Source: an uncultured Bacteroidales bacterium (GTDB lineage Bacteria; Bacteroidota; Bacteroidia; Bacteroidales; WCHB1-69). Taken from it: 16,960 nucleotides of DNA. Each line of letters starts with the position of its first letter. Position 1 is the first letter of the stretch. Where the stretch lies: NCBI GenBank assembly GCA_937892025.1, contig CALAVA010000008.1:1-16960 (forward strand), written 5' to 3'. A program made the position numbers and the translations under genes. Of the stretch, positions 1 through 8,502 are shown piece after piece. Under the pieces are notes generated by a model, which was not told where the DNA came from, did not search any database, and saw only the letters and a program-made list of their open reading frames with translations.

Positions 1-2
1 AT

Positions 3-542
3 ATTCGTGTTTTTGCTCCTTATGGAACAACGGAAAATTTTACTCAAACGGAACTTTATGACACTTATCAGTATGCTTATTTCCAACCAGAAGTAGCATT
101 GATGTTGCAAAAAGCGTATCATTTTTTGTTAGAGGAAAATGCTAACTACACCTTTTTGATTTGGGATGCTGCTCGTCCATTATCCATACAAACAAAAATG
201 TGGGCGGTGGCATGTCAAATGAACAAAAAGATTTATGTGTCCAATCCTAAAAAAACAGGTTTGCACAACTATGGGGCTGCAGTTGATTTGACTATTGTGG
301 ACTCTTTGGGAAATGAATTAGATATGGGGACTTGTTTTGATTATTTTGGTGAAGAAGCCCAACCCGCAAAAGAAAAACAATTGTTGGCACAAGGCAAATT
401 GACTATCGAACAAGTGAAAAATAGACAATTGTTACGTAAGGTGATGACAAAAGCAGGTTTTTCTGTTTTGCCGACAGAGTGGTGGCATTTTAATGCTTGT
501 TCAAGAAATGTGGCCAAACAAAAGTATCAAGTTATAGATTGA
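3..542 (+). CDS. VanX/DdpX-type D-Ala-D-Ala dipeptidase, 5' end missing
   Basis: A zinc peptidase of family M15D, which hydrolyses D-Ala-D-Ala-type dipeptides released from or destined for peptidoglycan. The open frame runs in from before the window and stops with TGA at 540-542. The upstream part (IRVFAPYGTTENF) matches the family's N-terminal region, so the ATG at 99 is internal and the start lies outside. The active-site motifs are all present: IWDAARP (the Arg, codon near 174), HNYGAAVDLT (His and Asp zinc ligands, near 264-287) and EWWHF (Glu base and His ligand, near 477-488). No vanH, vanA or VanR/S partner is visible, so a role in cell-wall dipeptide turnover is more likely than glycopeptide resistance. 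A second, diverged homologue lies at 8503-9276. The ABC ATPase gene starts 13 bases downstream on the same strand and may be co-transcribed. The family call is secure; the physiological substrate is inferred. Confidence 0.9.
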   Translation: MRVFAPYGTTENFTQTELYDTYQYAYFQPEVALMLQKAYHFLLEENANYTFLIWDAARPLSIQTKMWAVACQMNKKIYVSNPKKTGLHNYGAAVDLTIVDSLGNELDMGTCFDYFGEEAQPAKEKQLLAQGKLTIEQVKNRQLLRKVMTKAGFSVLPTEWWHFNACSRNVAKQKYQVID

Positions 543-555
543 AACAGCGAAAAAG

Positions 556-1476
556 ATGAATGTACTTGAAGTTGAGAATGTTTATAAACATTATGGAGAA
601 TATACGGCTTTGGAGAATGTTTCTTTGGCCGTCAAGGAGCAATCTGTTTTTGGGTTGTTGGGACCCAATGGGGCAGGCAAAACGTCCTTAATTCGTATTA
701 TCAACCAGATAACAGCACCAGATAGTGGGAAATTGACTTTTATGGGAGAACTCATGGAATCTAAACATGTCGCTTATATTGGCTATTTGCCAGAAGAAAG
801 GGGGCTATACCGAAAAATGAAAGTGGGAGAACAAGCCATCTATTTGGCTATGCTTAAAGGATTGGATAAACAAACAGCAGAAAAACGTTTGAAACAATGG
901 TTTGAAAAGTTTGACATCACATCTTGGTGGAACAAAAAAGTGGAAGAACTATCCAAAGGGATGCAACAAAAAATACAGTTTATCGTAACCGTTATTCATG
1001 AACCAAAATTTCTTATCTTCGATGAACCCTTTAGCGGATTTGACCCGATAAATGTCAATTTGCTTAAAGATGAAATGTTAGCCTTGAAAAAAAATGGAGC
1101 AAGCATTATTTTCTCTACACACAATATGGCTTCAGTTGAAGAGCTATGCGATGATATTGCATTGATAAACAAGTCAAAAAAAATATTAGACGGCAATATC
1201 GCCGATATTAAAAACATGTATAAAGAAAATATTTTTGAAATTGTTTATCTGAAAACAGAAATAAATATTGCTGATATTCTTGGAAATATATGTTCCATTT
1301 TGGATACTTCAACGACAAAAGATAAAATTTGTGCTAAGATAAAACTTATGGAAGGAAAGTCAAATGATTTGATAACTAAACTATTACCTTATATTTCTAT
1401 TTGTGAATTTAAGGAAATTCTGCCGAGTATGGAAGATGTGTTTATTCGGCAGGTAAAAGACGATTCGCTTCAATAG
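556..1476 (+). CDS. ABC transporter ATP-binding protein, NatA/ABC-2 type
   Basis: A 306-residue ATPase subunit that would power a separate membrane permease on the inner face of the cytoplasmic membrane. The nucleotide-binding domain shows Walker A GPNGAGKT (36-43), signature LSKGMQQK (132-139), Walker B FLIFDEP (152-158) followed by the D-loop, and switch His189 in STHN. A C-terminal extension of about 90 residues resembles the DUF4162-type tail of ABC-2 drug or Na+ exporters. The gene lies 13 bases after the dipeptidase gene. An ABC-2 permease gene would normally follow, but the next gene is on the opposite strand and its stop codon abuts this one (1476/1477). The permease must therefore be encoded elsewhere or be lost. 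Transported substrate unknown. The start at 556 places the first beta strand of the domain correctly. Confidence 0.88.
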   Translation: MNVLEVENVYKHYGEYTALENVSLAVKEQSVFGLLGPNGAGKTSLIRIINQITAPDSGKLTFMGELMESKHVAYIGYLPEERGLYRKMKVGEQAIYLAMLKGLDKQTAEKRLKQWFEKFDITSWWNKKVEELSKGMQQKIQFIVTVIHEPKFLIFDEPFSGFDPINVNLLKDEMLALKKNGASIIFSTHNMASVEELCDDIALINKSKKILDGNIADIKNMYKENIFEIVYLKTEINIADILGNICSILDTSTTKDKICAKIKLMEGKSNDLITKLLPYISICEFKEILPSMEDVFIRQVKDDSLQ

Positions 1477-3297
1477 TTAGTTGAGTATTTGGGCATTAAC
1501 CATTTGGTAATACAATCCTTTTTGTTGTAAAAGTTGTTGATTATTTCCTATTTCTACAATTTTCCCTTTTTGTAATACAATAATTTTATCTACATTTTGT
1601 ATTGTTGCAAGGCGGTGAGCGACAATAATTGCCGTTTTTGTTTGTAGTACATTGTTTAAGGCAGTTTGTACAACATGTTCGGAGTGGCTATCCAAAGCCG
1701 AAGTGGCTTCATCAAGAAGTAAAATAGGCGGATTGTTAATAATGGCTCTCGCAATGCTGAGCCGTTGCCTTTGCCCCCCCGACAAAGTTAAACCTCTATC
1801 GCCGATAATGGTATCGTATTGTTGGGGCATTTGCATAATAAAGTCGTGAGCGTTTGCCATTTTTGCTGCCTGTAAAACTTGCTGCTCATCAAATGAACGA
1901 CCAAAACAGATGTTGTTTCTTATGCTGTCATTGAACAAAATTACATCTTGGGAAACCAATCCAGACAATTGTCTAACATCAGAAATGATATAATCTTTGA
2001 TGTCAATTCCATCAATGGTCAAATGCCCGTCAGATATATCATAGAGTCGCAACAAAAGATTGACAATGCTTGTTTTTCCGCTCCCTGATTCTCCAACAAG
2101 AGCAATTTTTTCTCCCTTTTTTATCGTTAGGTTTATATTTTGCAAAGTAGGTTGTGTTTCATACGAAAAATTGACCTGTGAGAAAACAATTTCTTTGTGG
2201 AAAGTTTTGAGGGGTAGTGCATTGACTTTTTCGATAATTTTTTCATCACTATCCATAATTTCCAAAATGCGTTCTGCCGATACAACGCCTTTTTGAACAT
2301 AATTGTATGCACGAATGCAACTATGGATTGGTGGTATCAACCTTGCAAAAATCAAGACAAAGAAAATCAATGATTCTGAACTTAAGCCTTTGTTGTTGAG
2401 AATAAGAACACTGCCGATGAGTATTACTATTAGTAAGGCACCCATAGTCAAAACTTCTGACAACGGAGCGGAAAGTTCTACATAACGAAAGATTTTTTTT
2501 GATAATGTCGCATATTTTTTATTGAATTTTTGAAATCTTTTGTAGAAAAAATTCTCTGCATTGTAACCTTTTATCACTTTTAGTCCAGAAATGGCTTCTT
2601 CGTAATGAACAGTGAGTGTACTTAATTCCTTTTGACTATCTTTGCTTTGCATACGGATTTTTTGGCTGATTTTGTTCGTAACAAAAATTACCAACGGAAC
2701 AATAGTAATGGTGGCAAGTGTTAAAAGTGGATTGACAATAATCAAGGTTACAAAAAATACAAGAATAACAAATGGTTGCTGTAAGAAAATCTCTATAAAA
2801 CGTCTTATCAAAGTGTCCACTTCGGTTAAGTCATTGTTTAGGCGAGTGATAATATCGCCAGACTGATATTTGGTATAAAAACTTAATGGAAGTATTAACA
2901 CTTTGTTGTATAAGTCATTGCGTATATCTCGCACCCCATTGGAGGCAATTGGAATGGAAAAGAAAGTATAAAAATAACGGCATAAATTTGACAAAAATGA
3001 AAAAAAGATAAAAATTGCACTGACAAACAACAAAGCATTAAATATGCCGTATTTGCTCTGTATCAGATAGATAAAATAAGATAAAGTGTTAATAATTGTT
3101 TGTGTGGAAAATGTAAACGCAGGTATTTCATAAACGGGTTTGACCAATCCAAACAAAATAGAAATAAACGGAACTATCATACCCATAGAAAATAAAGAGA
3201 AAAAAGCATATAAAACATTGAAAAAAAGTGATTTTACAATGTTTTTCCAATAAGGTTTGCAATAATGAAGAATCCGTTTTATAATAGCAAATTTCAT
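1477..3297 (-). CDS. MsbA-type ABC exporter (transmembrane + ATPase half-transporter)
   Basis: A half-transporter of 606 residues: an N-terminal six-helix exporter domain (about 1-325) fused to an ABC ATPase. Walker A GESGSGKTS is at 402-410, signature LSGGQRQR at 505-512, Walker B ILLLDEATSALD at 525-536 and switch His561 in IVAHRLAT. Proteins of this kind act as homodimers in the inner membrane. In Bacteroidetes this subfamily is usually annotated MsbA, the lipid A flippase, though lipid or drug export cannot be told apart from sequence. I chose the ATG at 3297 because its A overlaps the TAA stop of the upstream gene (TAATG). A longer frame from 3336 would add 13 residues that run inside that gene and look unlike an exporter N-terminus. 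The coupling suggests joint expression with the outer-membrane protein upstream. The stop directly abuts the convergent ABC ATPase gene, and I see no terminator between them. Confidence 0.88.
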   Translation of the reverse strand: MKFAIIKRILHYCKPYWKNIVKSLFFNVLYAFFSLFSMGMIVPFISILFGLVKPVYEIPAFTFSTQTIINTLSYFIYLIQSKYGIFNALLFVSAIFIFFSFLSNLCRYFYTFFSIPIASNGVRDIRNDLYNKVLILPLSFYTKYQSGDIITRLNNDLTEVDTLIRRFIEIFLQQPFVILVFFVTLIIVNPLLTLATITIVPLVIFVTNKISQKIRMQSKDSQKELSTLTVHYEEAISGLKVIKGYNAENFFYKRFQKFNKKYATLSKKIFRYVELSAPLSEVLTMGALLIVILIGSVLILNNKGLSSESLIFFVLIFARLIPPIHSCIRAYNYVQKGVVSAERILEIMDSDEKIIEKVNALPLKTFHKEIVFSQVNFSYETQPTLQNINLTIKKGEKIALVGESGSGKTSIVNLLLRLYDISDGHLTIDGIDIKDYIISDVRQLSGLVSQDVILFNDSIRNNICFGRSFDEQQVLQAAKMANAHDFIMQMPQQYDTIIGDRGLTLSGGQRQRLSIARAIINNPPILLLDEATSALDSHSEHVVQTALNNVLQTKTAIIVAHRLATIQNVDKIIVLQKGKIVEIGNNQQLLQQKGLYYQMVNAQILN

Positions 3298-6200
3298 TAA
3301 AAGTCTAAATTTAGGGATAAATGTCCTTGTCGGCATGAAATATGTTGGTTTTCAATTCCAAAACCATAATCAAAACGTATGAGGTAATTGAAAATCATAA
3401 ATCGGATGCCTAATCCGAATCCACAGACAACTGGTTCAGTTTGAGTGTGTATGTTTATATGTATACTTTCACCTTTTGAAATGTTTCTCACCAACAAAGG
3501 ATTGTCTTCTGCATAAGGAGATAATCCAGACCATGCCGTACCAACATCAACAAAACCAACCAATTGCAAGGAACGCAAAAAGTTGTTTTTGATAGAACGT
3601 TTGAGAAAAGTTTGCATAAACTGCCACCGTAATTCGGTATTGAAAACACAAAAATTATTGCCATTTCGTATGTTTTGTTGAAAACCTCTCATATTGGTTG
3701 CCAAAGTCTGATAGGCATAGTTTATATTTTGATTAATCGGAATCTTGCTGTTAAATTTTGAAAAAATCCAGTTGTCCACACCACCAAGATAATAAATTAG
3801 AGGACTGTTGCCCAAAGAAGCACCGCCAGCCAATCTGTTCGCCCAAATAAGCGTGGGAACAAGTTGGGTATAGTTACGCATATCAAAACCGATATTGCAC
3901 ATATACCTAAAATGATTTTCTGCAGAAAAATTTGTCGATTGGTAGGGAGTGCAAGAAAATTCTGCAAATACTTTTGACCGAAAGCCTTTTCGAATATTTA
4001 CATCAATCGGACGAGTGCAATCAACTATATATTCTGCTCTTGTTTCACACCAAATGTCATGAACGGGTTGGGTTTGCAAAGAAATTATGTCTAATGCCTT
4101 GGTATCTAATCTATTATAGCGAATACCGAAAGTAAATCGTAAACTTTGAACTTTGTCAAAGGGGTATTTTAACAAAAAATAGAAAGAAACCGTCTGTTGT
4201 TTTTGCTGAAAATAGTTGTTGTTATCGGTATTTGTATAGCGTTGTGTGCGGTAATAGCCTACAAATTGTTTGTCCCAACGTTTTTTGAGATTTTCATAAC
4301 TATATAACAATTCCATATCGCCAAGACTTAATGCCGACAATCTAATGCCACCAAGCATGCGATGGTCTTCCATTAAATCGGTCAACGCAACCATAAGCAA
4401 ACCATTGATGTCATTATTCAAATAGATGGGAGAAGAAGCATTGACAAATGTTTGATAAGAAAGATTCAAAAAACTGAAATCCAATTGAGTAATAGTTTTA
4501 TTGATATAATATTGGGTGTATAAGTTTCTTGGAATTAAAGTTAGGTTGTTGTTTGTGCTGGGTTTTAGTTTGAAAACCATATTTTGATAGTTACTATCCA
4601 AAGAAGTGCTATCGGCAGATAAAAAATCTGATAAACGCATTTGTCGCAATTGTTTCCCCGTTTTAGAAATTGACGCTTGGCTATCCTTGTTTTTTTTTGT
4701 ATCGGTTTCTTCTTTGGTTGGTTTAGGGGTTAAAGTATTGGGGCTTAATGGTTTTGTATCAAGTAACAACTCATTTCTGTTAATTTTCCATTGTCCGTCT
4801 TTTTGTATTTGAGAAAATATAGTGTTTTGTTCTTGAGAAAAACTTTGTGAACCAAATACCGTGGTATATGTTTCAACAGGGAACGCAATAATTTGATTTT
4901 CATAATGTACAATGGTGTCTATGCGGCTTATTACATTGGAAAATTCACCTACATAACGAGTGCTTTTCTGTTGTTCTGTCCTAATAAAAGAAAGAAGTTT
5001 GTTGTAGGTTTCTATGCCAAAACAATCAGAATAAGAAGTATTGTCGCTAACTCGAAGCAAATGTGTGTTTTTTGTTTCATAGTTGTAAACGAACAAATCG
5101 AAAGCATTGGTGTTATATTCGTTGTTATTCTTGCCCAAAGTGTCGTTGGTTCGGTTGGAACTAAAAATAATTTGTGTATCATCGAGAAAAAAAGACGGAT
5201 ATAGGTCATCTTCTTTGTCATTAGTGATTTGTTCCAAACTTCTTGAAAGAAAATTATATACATAAATGTCAGATTGACCATTGTTTACGCCAGACAAAAC
5301 AATGCGTTTTCCGTCAGAAGAAAAAGCAAGAGATGTTATTTTATTGATGAAAACAACTTGTCTATCATTGTATTTTTTCTTGTTTATATCGTATGGTAAA
5401 AGATAAACCTTATCTTTATGCTCTTCCATTAGATATAAAAAATCTCCAGCAGGATTCCATACTATAATAGGGTAACTCATATCTGGATTGTCCTCTATGC
5501 TGTGATGTTTGAAAAAAATGTTTTTTTTCTTTTGTGTTTCCAAATTCAAAATGCAAACTCTAATTTTACCTTCTTTATTGGATACGTAGGCTAATTGTGT
5601 GCCGTCTGGTGATATTTTGGGATACAAGTAGTTGGTGAATTTTTTATTTTTTTTTATTGTATTTGAGGATAATTCTATGCCCTCTTTATTTGAGGAAAAA
5701 TAGGTCTGCCAATAGGCAATCCATTCAGATTTTAGTTCTTTGTATGATTTTCCAAAAGCAATTTTGCAGCCTTTTTCGTAATTTCTAAATCTGGCACTAT
5801 AATAGGCAAGTGAAGAAATTGCAGATGTTCCATAAGTATTGTCGATAAATTTCCACCAAGACATGCCTGCAATAATTTGATTTTGAACAGGTAAAAAATG
5901 CAATTTTTCATAATGGCTAAGTTTGACCTCATCACGTATTTGTGATTCGACTGCCACTGTCCATGGCACTGATAAATAATTACTCAATCCTTCTGAAAAC
6001 CAAACAGGTAGAGCGGAAACATAGCCTGCACCCATATTAGAGCCTATACTTGAACCCGCAAAACGACTTTCAAGTAACAAACGACATACTCCTTTTTTAA
6101 GGTCTATGTAAAAATCACGCATATTACCTTTAAAATATAAGAAGATTTTGTGTCCATATATCGAAGAAACACCACCTGTATTGTAGAAATTGTCGTTGTC

Positions 6201-6560
6201 TAATCCAATGTTGGATTGTTCAAAGTCACTTTGACGAGCATAGATGACAATTTGCATTTTATGGGTAAGTTGGACACCTAATTTTGTTTCCATCTCTTCC
6301 ACAATGTTTGGCAATTTTTGAGCAGTGAAATCTGCCAAGTTTTTGGTTTGTGGGTAATAATGAATATCGGCAATGTCTGTACGATAAAAACTCCAAACTC
6401 TTTGGGCATTTTTATATTGTACCCTGTTTTTGCCAAAAGACATGTTGCTCCCGTTTTGAAATTGGGCAGAAACAAGCAAATTACAACTCAATATCAGCAA
6501 TAGGACAAAGAGTTTTTTGCTGAAAAGAGAAGAATAACACATCTTGACACAACTAATCAT
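3297..6560 (-). CDS. Outer-membrane protein: peptidase-MA-like domain + TolB propeller + C-terminal beta-barrel
   Basis: A 1087-residue exported protein with no exact named homologue that I recognise. A signal peptide (hydrophobic 17-31) probably ends at SA|Q near residue 32. Residues about 65-285 resemble the gluzincin 'peptidase MA' fold: PVWFSEGLSNY (185-195) is the usual third-ligand segment, but the expected HExxH is absent where a sequence around GVCRLLLESR (157-166) stands, so catalysis is unlikely. Residues about 312-545 contain TolB/PD40 propeller blades (YPKISPDGTQLAYVS, AFSSDGKRIVLSG, DLYPSFFLDDTQIIFSSN). A Lys/Thr/Asp-rich linker follows near 600-640. From about 690 to the end there are alternating aromatic strands, a FVDVGTAW motif like surface-antigen/BamA-type barrels, and a terminal Phe typical of outer-membrane barrels. 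Its stop overlaps the exporter start by one base. It has its own -7 promoter element at 6583-6590. Role inferred: envelope assembly or surface export. Confidence 0.8.
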   Translation of the reverse strand: MISCVKMCYSSLFSKKLFVLLLILSCNLLVSAQFQNGSNMSFGKNRVQYKNAQRVWSFYRTDIADIHYYPQTKNLADFTAQKLPNIVEEMETKLGVQLTHKMQIVIYARQSDFEQSNIGLDNDNFYNTGGVSSIYGHKIFLYFKGNMRDFYIDLKKGVCRLLLESRFAGSSIGSNMGAGYVSALPVWFSEGLSNYLSVPWTVAVESQIRDEVKLSHYEKLHFLPVQNQIIAGMSWWKFIDNTYGTSAISSLAYYSARFRNYEKGCKIAFGKSYKELKSEWIAYWQTYFSSNKEGIELSSNTIKKNKKFTNYLYPKISPDGTQLAYVSNKEGKIRVCILNLETQKKKNIFFKHHSIEDNPDMSYPIIVWNPAGDFLYLMEEHKDKVYLLPYDINKKKYNDRQVVFINKITSLAFSSDGKRIVLSGVNNGQSDIYVYNFLSRSLEQITNDKEDDLYPSFFLDDTQIIFSSNRTNDTLGKNNNEYNTNAFDLFVYNYETKNTHLLRVSDNTSYSDCFGIETYNKLLSFIRTEQQKSTRYVGEFSNVISRIDTIVHYENQIIAFPVETYTTVFGSQSFSQEQNTIFSQIQKDGQWKINRNELLLDTKPLSPNTLTPKPTKEETDTKKNKDSQASISKTGKQLRQMRLSDFLSADSTSLDSNYQNMVFKLKPSTNNNLTLIPRNLYTQYYINKTITQLDFSFLNLSYQTFVNASSPIYLNNDINGLLMVALTDLMEDHRMLGGIRLSALSLGDMELLYSYENLKKRWDKQFVGYYRTQRYTNTDNNNYFQQKQQTVSFYFLLKYPFDKVQSLRFTFGIRYNRLDTKALDIISLQTQPVHDIWCETRAEYIVDCTRPIDVNIRKGFRSKVFAEFSCTPYQSTNFSAENHFRYMCNIGFDMRNYTQLVPTLIWANRLAGGASLGNSPLIYYLGGVDNWIFSKFNSKIPINQNINYAYQTLATNMRGFQQNIRNGNNFCVFNTELRWQFMQTFLKRSIKNNFLRSLQLVGFVDVGTAWSGLSPYAEDNPLLVRNISKGESIHINIHTQTEPVVCGFGLGIRFMIFNYLIRFDYGFGIENQHISCRQGHLSLNLDF

Positions 6561-6582
6561 TTTATCTGAAATAATTAATTTG

Positions 6583-6590
6583 CAAAGATA
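6583..6590 (-). promoter_or_regulatory. Bacteroidetes-type -7 promoter element
   Basis: On the minus strand this reads TATCTTTG, a full match to TAnnTTTG, ending 23 bases before the start codon at 6560. No clear TTTG sits at the usual -33 distance. It would drive the outer-membrane protein and exporter pair. Confidence 0.6.
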
Positions 6591-6893
6591 ACATAAAATA
6601 TTTAATTTGCCCTCGTAAATACTGGACAGATAGCGATTATAGATTCAAGTGGCAAAGTTATAAAAAATATAGGCAGGGAAATTGAAAAAAAGTACCTTTC
6701 GCGGTCTGTAGTTCAACTTATTTTGAATAACCAGCAGTTTATTATGTGATAATTGTTTGATATCCAAGGACGTGCTTCTTGAACAGAAGGATAGATTTTG
6801 ACATTTTTTTACGGAAAATCAACTTATCTTTACCGATAGCAACGATTGTTTCACGTTGGTTTCCAATAATAAATAATCTTTTGTAATTGTTAC
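6591..6893. other. Gene-free stretch between promoter and terminator
   Basis: About 300 bases with no supportable gene. A second perfect -7-like octamer (TAACTTTG, minus strand, 6653-6660) could be an upstream promoter for the genes at 3297-6560. An open minus-strand frame of about 50 codons ends at 6742 but has no start codon and runs back into the terminator hairpin, so I treat it as chance. I see no RNA gene or repeat here. Confidence 0.4.
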
Positions 6894-6920
6894 AAAAAAA
6901 GGGCTATTAGCCCCTTTTTT
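6894..6920 (-). terminator. Rho-independent terminator of the G3E GTPase gene
   Basis: On the minus strand, 20-odd bases after the stop codon at 6942, there is GGGGCT-AAT-AGCCC followed by seven T. The A-rich upstream side can pair with the T tract, so it may also work weakly in the other direction, but there is no + gene for it to serve. Confidence 0.8.
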
Positions 6921-6941
6921 ATTTTTATCATTTAGAATATT

Positions 6942-8150
6942 CTACTTCTTTATTGGTACAAGACAAGCATCGAGAGCAGCAGTAATAGCATCACTATCAA
7001 TATGTTGTCCAATAAATACAAGTTTTTGCATACGGTCGCCATAATCATCATCCCAATCACGTTGCAAATTGGGATTACGTTGCATAAAATCCCACAATTC
7101 TTCCGCAGGCATAGTAATATACCACTGACCAGAATCTCGCAAGGACACTTGTTTCCCTGCTTGTTCAAAGAGATAACAGGTATCGGGTTCGGAACGAAAC
7201 CAACAAATACCCTTGGCTCGAATGACCCCGTCTGGCCAATGATGAGCGACAAAATTATCAAAACGTGCAAGATCCATAGGGTCTCTACGATAATACACAA
7301 ATGTACTAATACCATATTCATCGGCTTCACCTTCATCATGGTGATGGTGGTGATGAGAATCATGTTCATGTTCATGTTCGTGTTTATGCTCTTCATGTTC
7401 ATGTTCATCGTCATCATGATGATTTTCTATCTCATCAATCCATGTAGCAGAAGTTGCCACATTATCAAAATCAAAGATATTGGTATTAAGAATCTTATCA
7501 AAATCCACATTACAATAGTCACATTCAATAATTTCAGCCTTGGGTTGCAATGCACGGATAATTTCTCTAATCCGCCCCAATTCATCGGGTTTTACTTCGG
7601 AAACCTTGTTAAGCAATATCATATTACAAAATTCAATTTGCTGAATAACAAGATTTTCAATATCATCTTCAGATAATCCGGGACGTAGCAAGTTTTTTCC
7701 GCTACCAAATTCATCCTTCATTCGCAATGCATCAACCACAGTTACAATATTATCAAGTATGGGTATGCCATCGCTAACATACTCTGCCCCCATTGTAGGA
7801 ATAGAACAGATAGTCTGTGCAATAGGTGCAGGTTCACAAATGCCACTGGCTTCAATGACGATGTAATCAAAACGATGCTGACTTATAATATCACGCAGTT
7901 GCTCTACAAGGTCCATCTTAAGTGTACAACAAATACAACCATTTTGCAGGGCTACCAAACTTTCTTCTTTCTGACCTACTATACCACCTTTCTCAATAAG
8001 GTCGGCATCAATATTTACCTCACCTATATCATTGACAATAACAGCAAATTTGATACCACGGCGATTATTAAGGATACGATTAAGAAGAGTAGTTTTGCCA
8101 CTACCTAAATATCCTGTGAGCAACAAAACAGGAATTGAATGTATTTTCAT
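6942..8150 (-). CDS. COG0523/G3E-family GTPase (CobW-like metallochaperone)
   Basis: A 402-residue cytoplasmic GTPase of the G3E class. Members insert or deliver metals (zinc, cobalt for B12, nickel) to client enzymes. Walker A GYLGSGKT is at 13-20, the hallmark metal-binding CxCC (GCICC) at 71-75, and the guanine-specificity motif NKVS at 181-184. A spacer at 243-271 is almost entirely His, Asp and Glu, including a run of six His, and should bind metal ions. The CobW C-terminal domain follows, with FVYYRRDPMD near 284 and RAKGICWF near 311. Without linked cobalamin or nickel genes the metal cannot be assigned; the His-rich spacer is common in zinc-linked members. It is a single-gene unit: a -7 element lies upstream at 8207-8214 and a terminator downstream at 6894-6920. 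It is divergent from the lipoprotein dipeptidase gene, so the shared intergenic region may hold a metal-responsive operator, though I recognise no known box. Confidence 0.92.
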   Translation of the reverse strand: MKIHSIPVLLLTGYLGSGKTTLLNRILNNRRGIKFAVIVNDIGEVNIDADLIEKGGIVGQKEESLVALQNGCICCTLKMDLVEQLRDIISQHRFDYIVIEASGICEPAPIAQTICSIPTMGAEYVSDGIPILDNIVTVVDALRMKDEFGSGKNLLRPGLSEDDIENLVIQQIEFCNMILLNKVSEVKPDELGRIREIIRALQPKAEIIECDYCNVDFDKILNTNIFDFDNVATSATWIDEIENHHDDDEHEHEEHKHEHEHEHDSHHHHHHDEGEADEYGISTFVYYRRDPMDLARFDNFVAHHWPDGVIRAKGICWFRSEPDTCYLFEQAGKQVSLRDSGQWYITMPAEELWDFMQRNPNLQRDWDDDYGDRMQKLVFIGQHIDSDAITAALDACLVPIKK

Positions 8151-8206
8151 TTTCTTATTTTTAAAATTAATTTATAATAAAAAAAACATATCCACATTTG
8201 GACGTG

Positions 8207-8214
8207 CAAAGGTA
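8207..8214 (-). promoter_or_regulatory. -7 promoter element of the G3E GTPase gene
   Basis: Minus strand reads TACCTTTG, a full match to TAnnTTTG, about 57 bases before the start codon at 8150. No convincing -33 TTTG is visible at the usual spacing. Confidence 0.6.
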
Positions 8215-8249
8215 ACATTTTTTCTTATTTAGAAATTAGACTTAAAGTA

Positions 8250-8437
8250 AGTTCTATAAATTCAAGCCGTAAGATTTTTGTATTTGTTTTGAGTAGATTG
8301 CTTTATTGGAAAAAACAGCCATGAATACATTATAACACAATGACAAACAGCAAAATATTGTCATCAAAAAAACACCAAAAAGTTTATCGCCCCATTATTC
8401 ACACTATATTCCCTTAAAATGGTGAATTTATAGAACT
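8250..8437. repeat. 15-bp perfect inverted repeat in the divergent intergenic region
   Basis: AGTTCTATAAATTCA at 8250-8264 recurs as its exact reverse complement at 8423-8437, separated by 158 bases. The two arms lie upstream of the two divergent -7 elements (8207-8214 minus, 8456-8463 plus), so they could be paired operator sites for one regulator or the ends of a small element. A second smaller inverted repeat, ATGACAA/TTGTCAT (8340-8346 and 8358-8364), lies between them. No coding potential is seen in the 352-base interval 8151-8502. Confidence 0.5.
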
Positions 8438-8455
8438 CCATCTAAAAAAAAGTAT

Positions 8456-8463
8456 TACTTTTG
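8456..8463 (+). promoter_or_regulatory. -7 promoter element of the lipoprotein dipeptidase gene
   Basis: Reads TACTTTTG, a full match to TAnnTTTG, 39 bases before the GTG start at 8503. No TTTG at the -33 position is seen; the right arm of the inverted repeat (8423-8437) overlaps that position. Confidence 0.6.
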
Positions 8464-8502
8464 CAGACGTTTTTATTATACAAATAACTTTATATATTTA
8501 CA

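Noticed and set aside
3..542. Vancomycin-resistance gene vanX
   Set aside because: No vanH, vanA or regulatory genes nearby; the family also serves ordinary peptidoglycan dipeptide turnover.
3298..3336. Earlier ATG for the MsbA-type exporter
   Set aside because: The 13 extra residues overlap the upstream gene and lack exporter features; the TAATG overlap at 3297 is a typical coupled start.
6742..6891. Possible decayed gene, open minus-strand frame of about 50 codons
   Set aside because: No start codon, begins inside a terminator, and the translation resembles nothing I recognise.
7002..7676. 224-codon + strand open frame antisense to the G3E GTPase
   Set aside because: Its Met/Phe/Ile-rich text is the mirror of the His-rich spacer and of a gene with clear motifs; it has no domain of its own.
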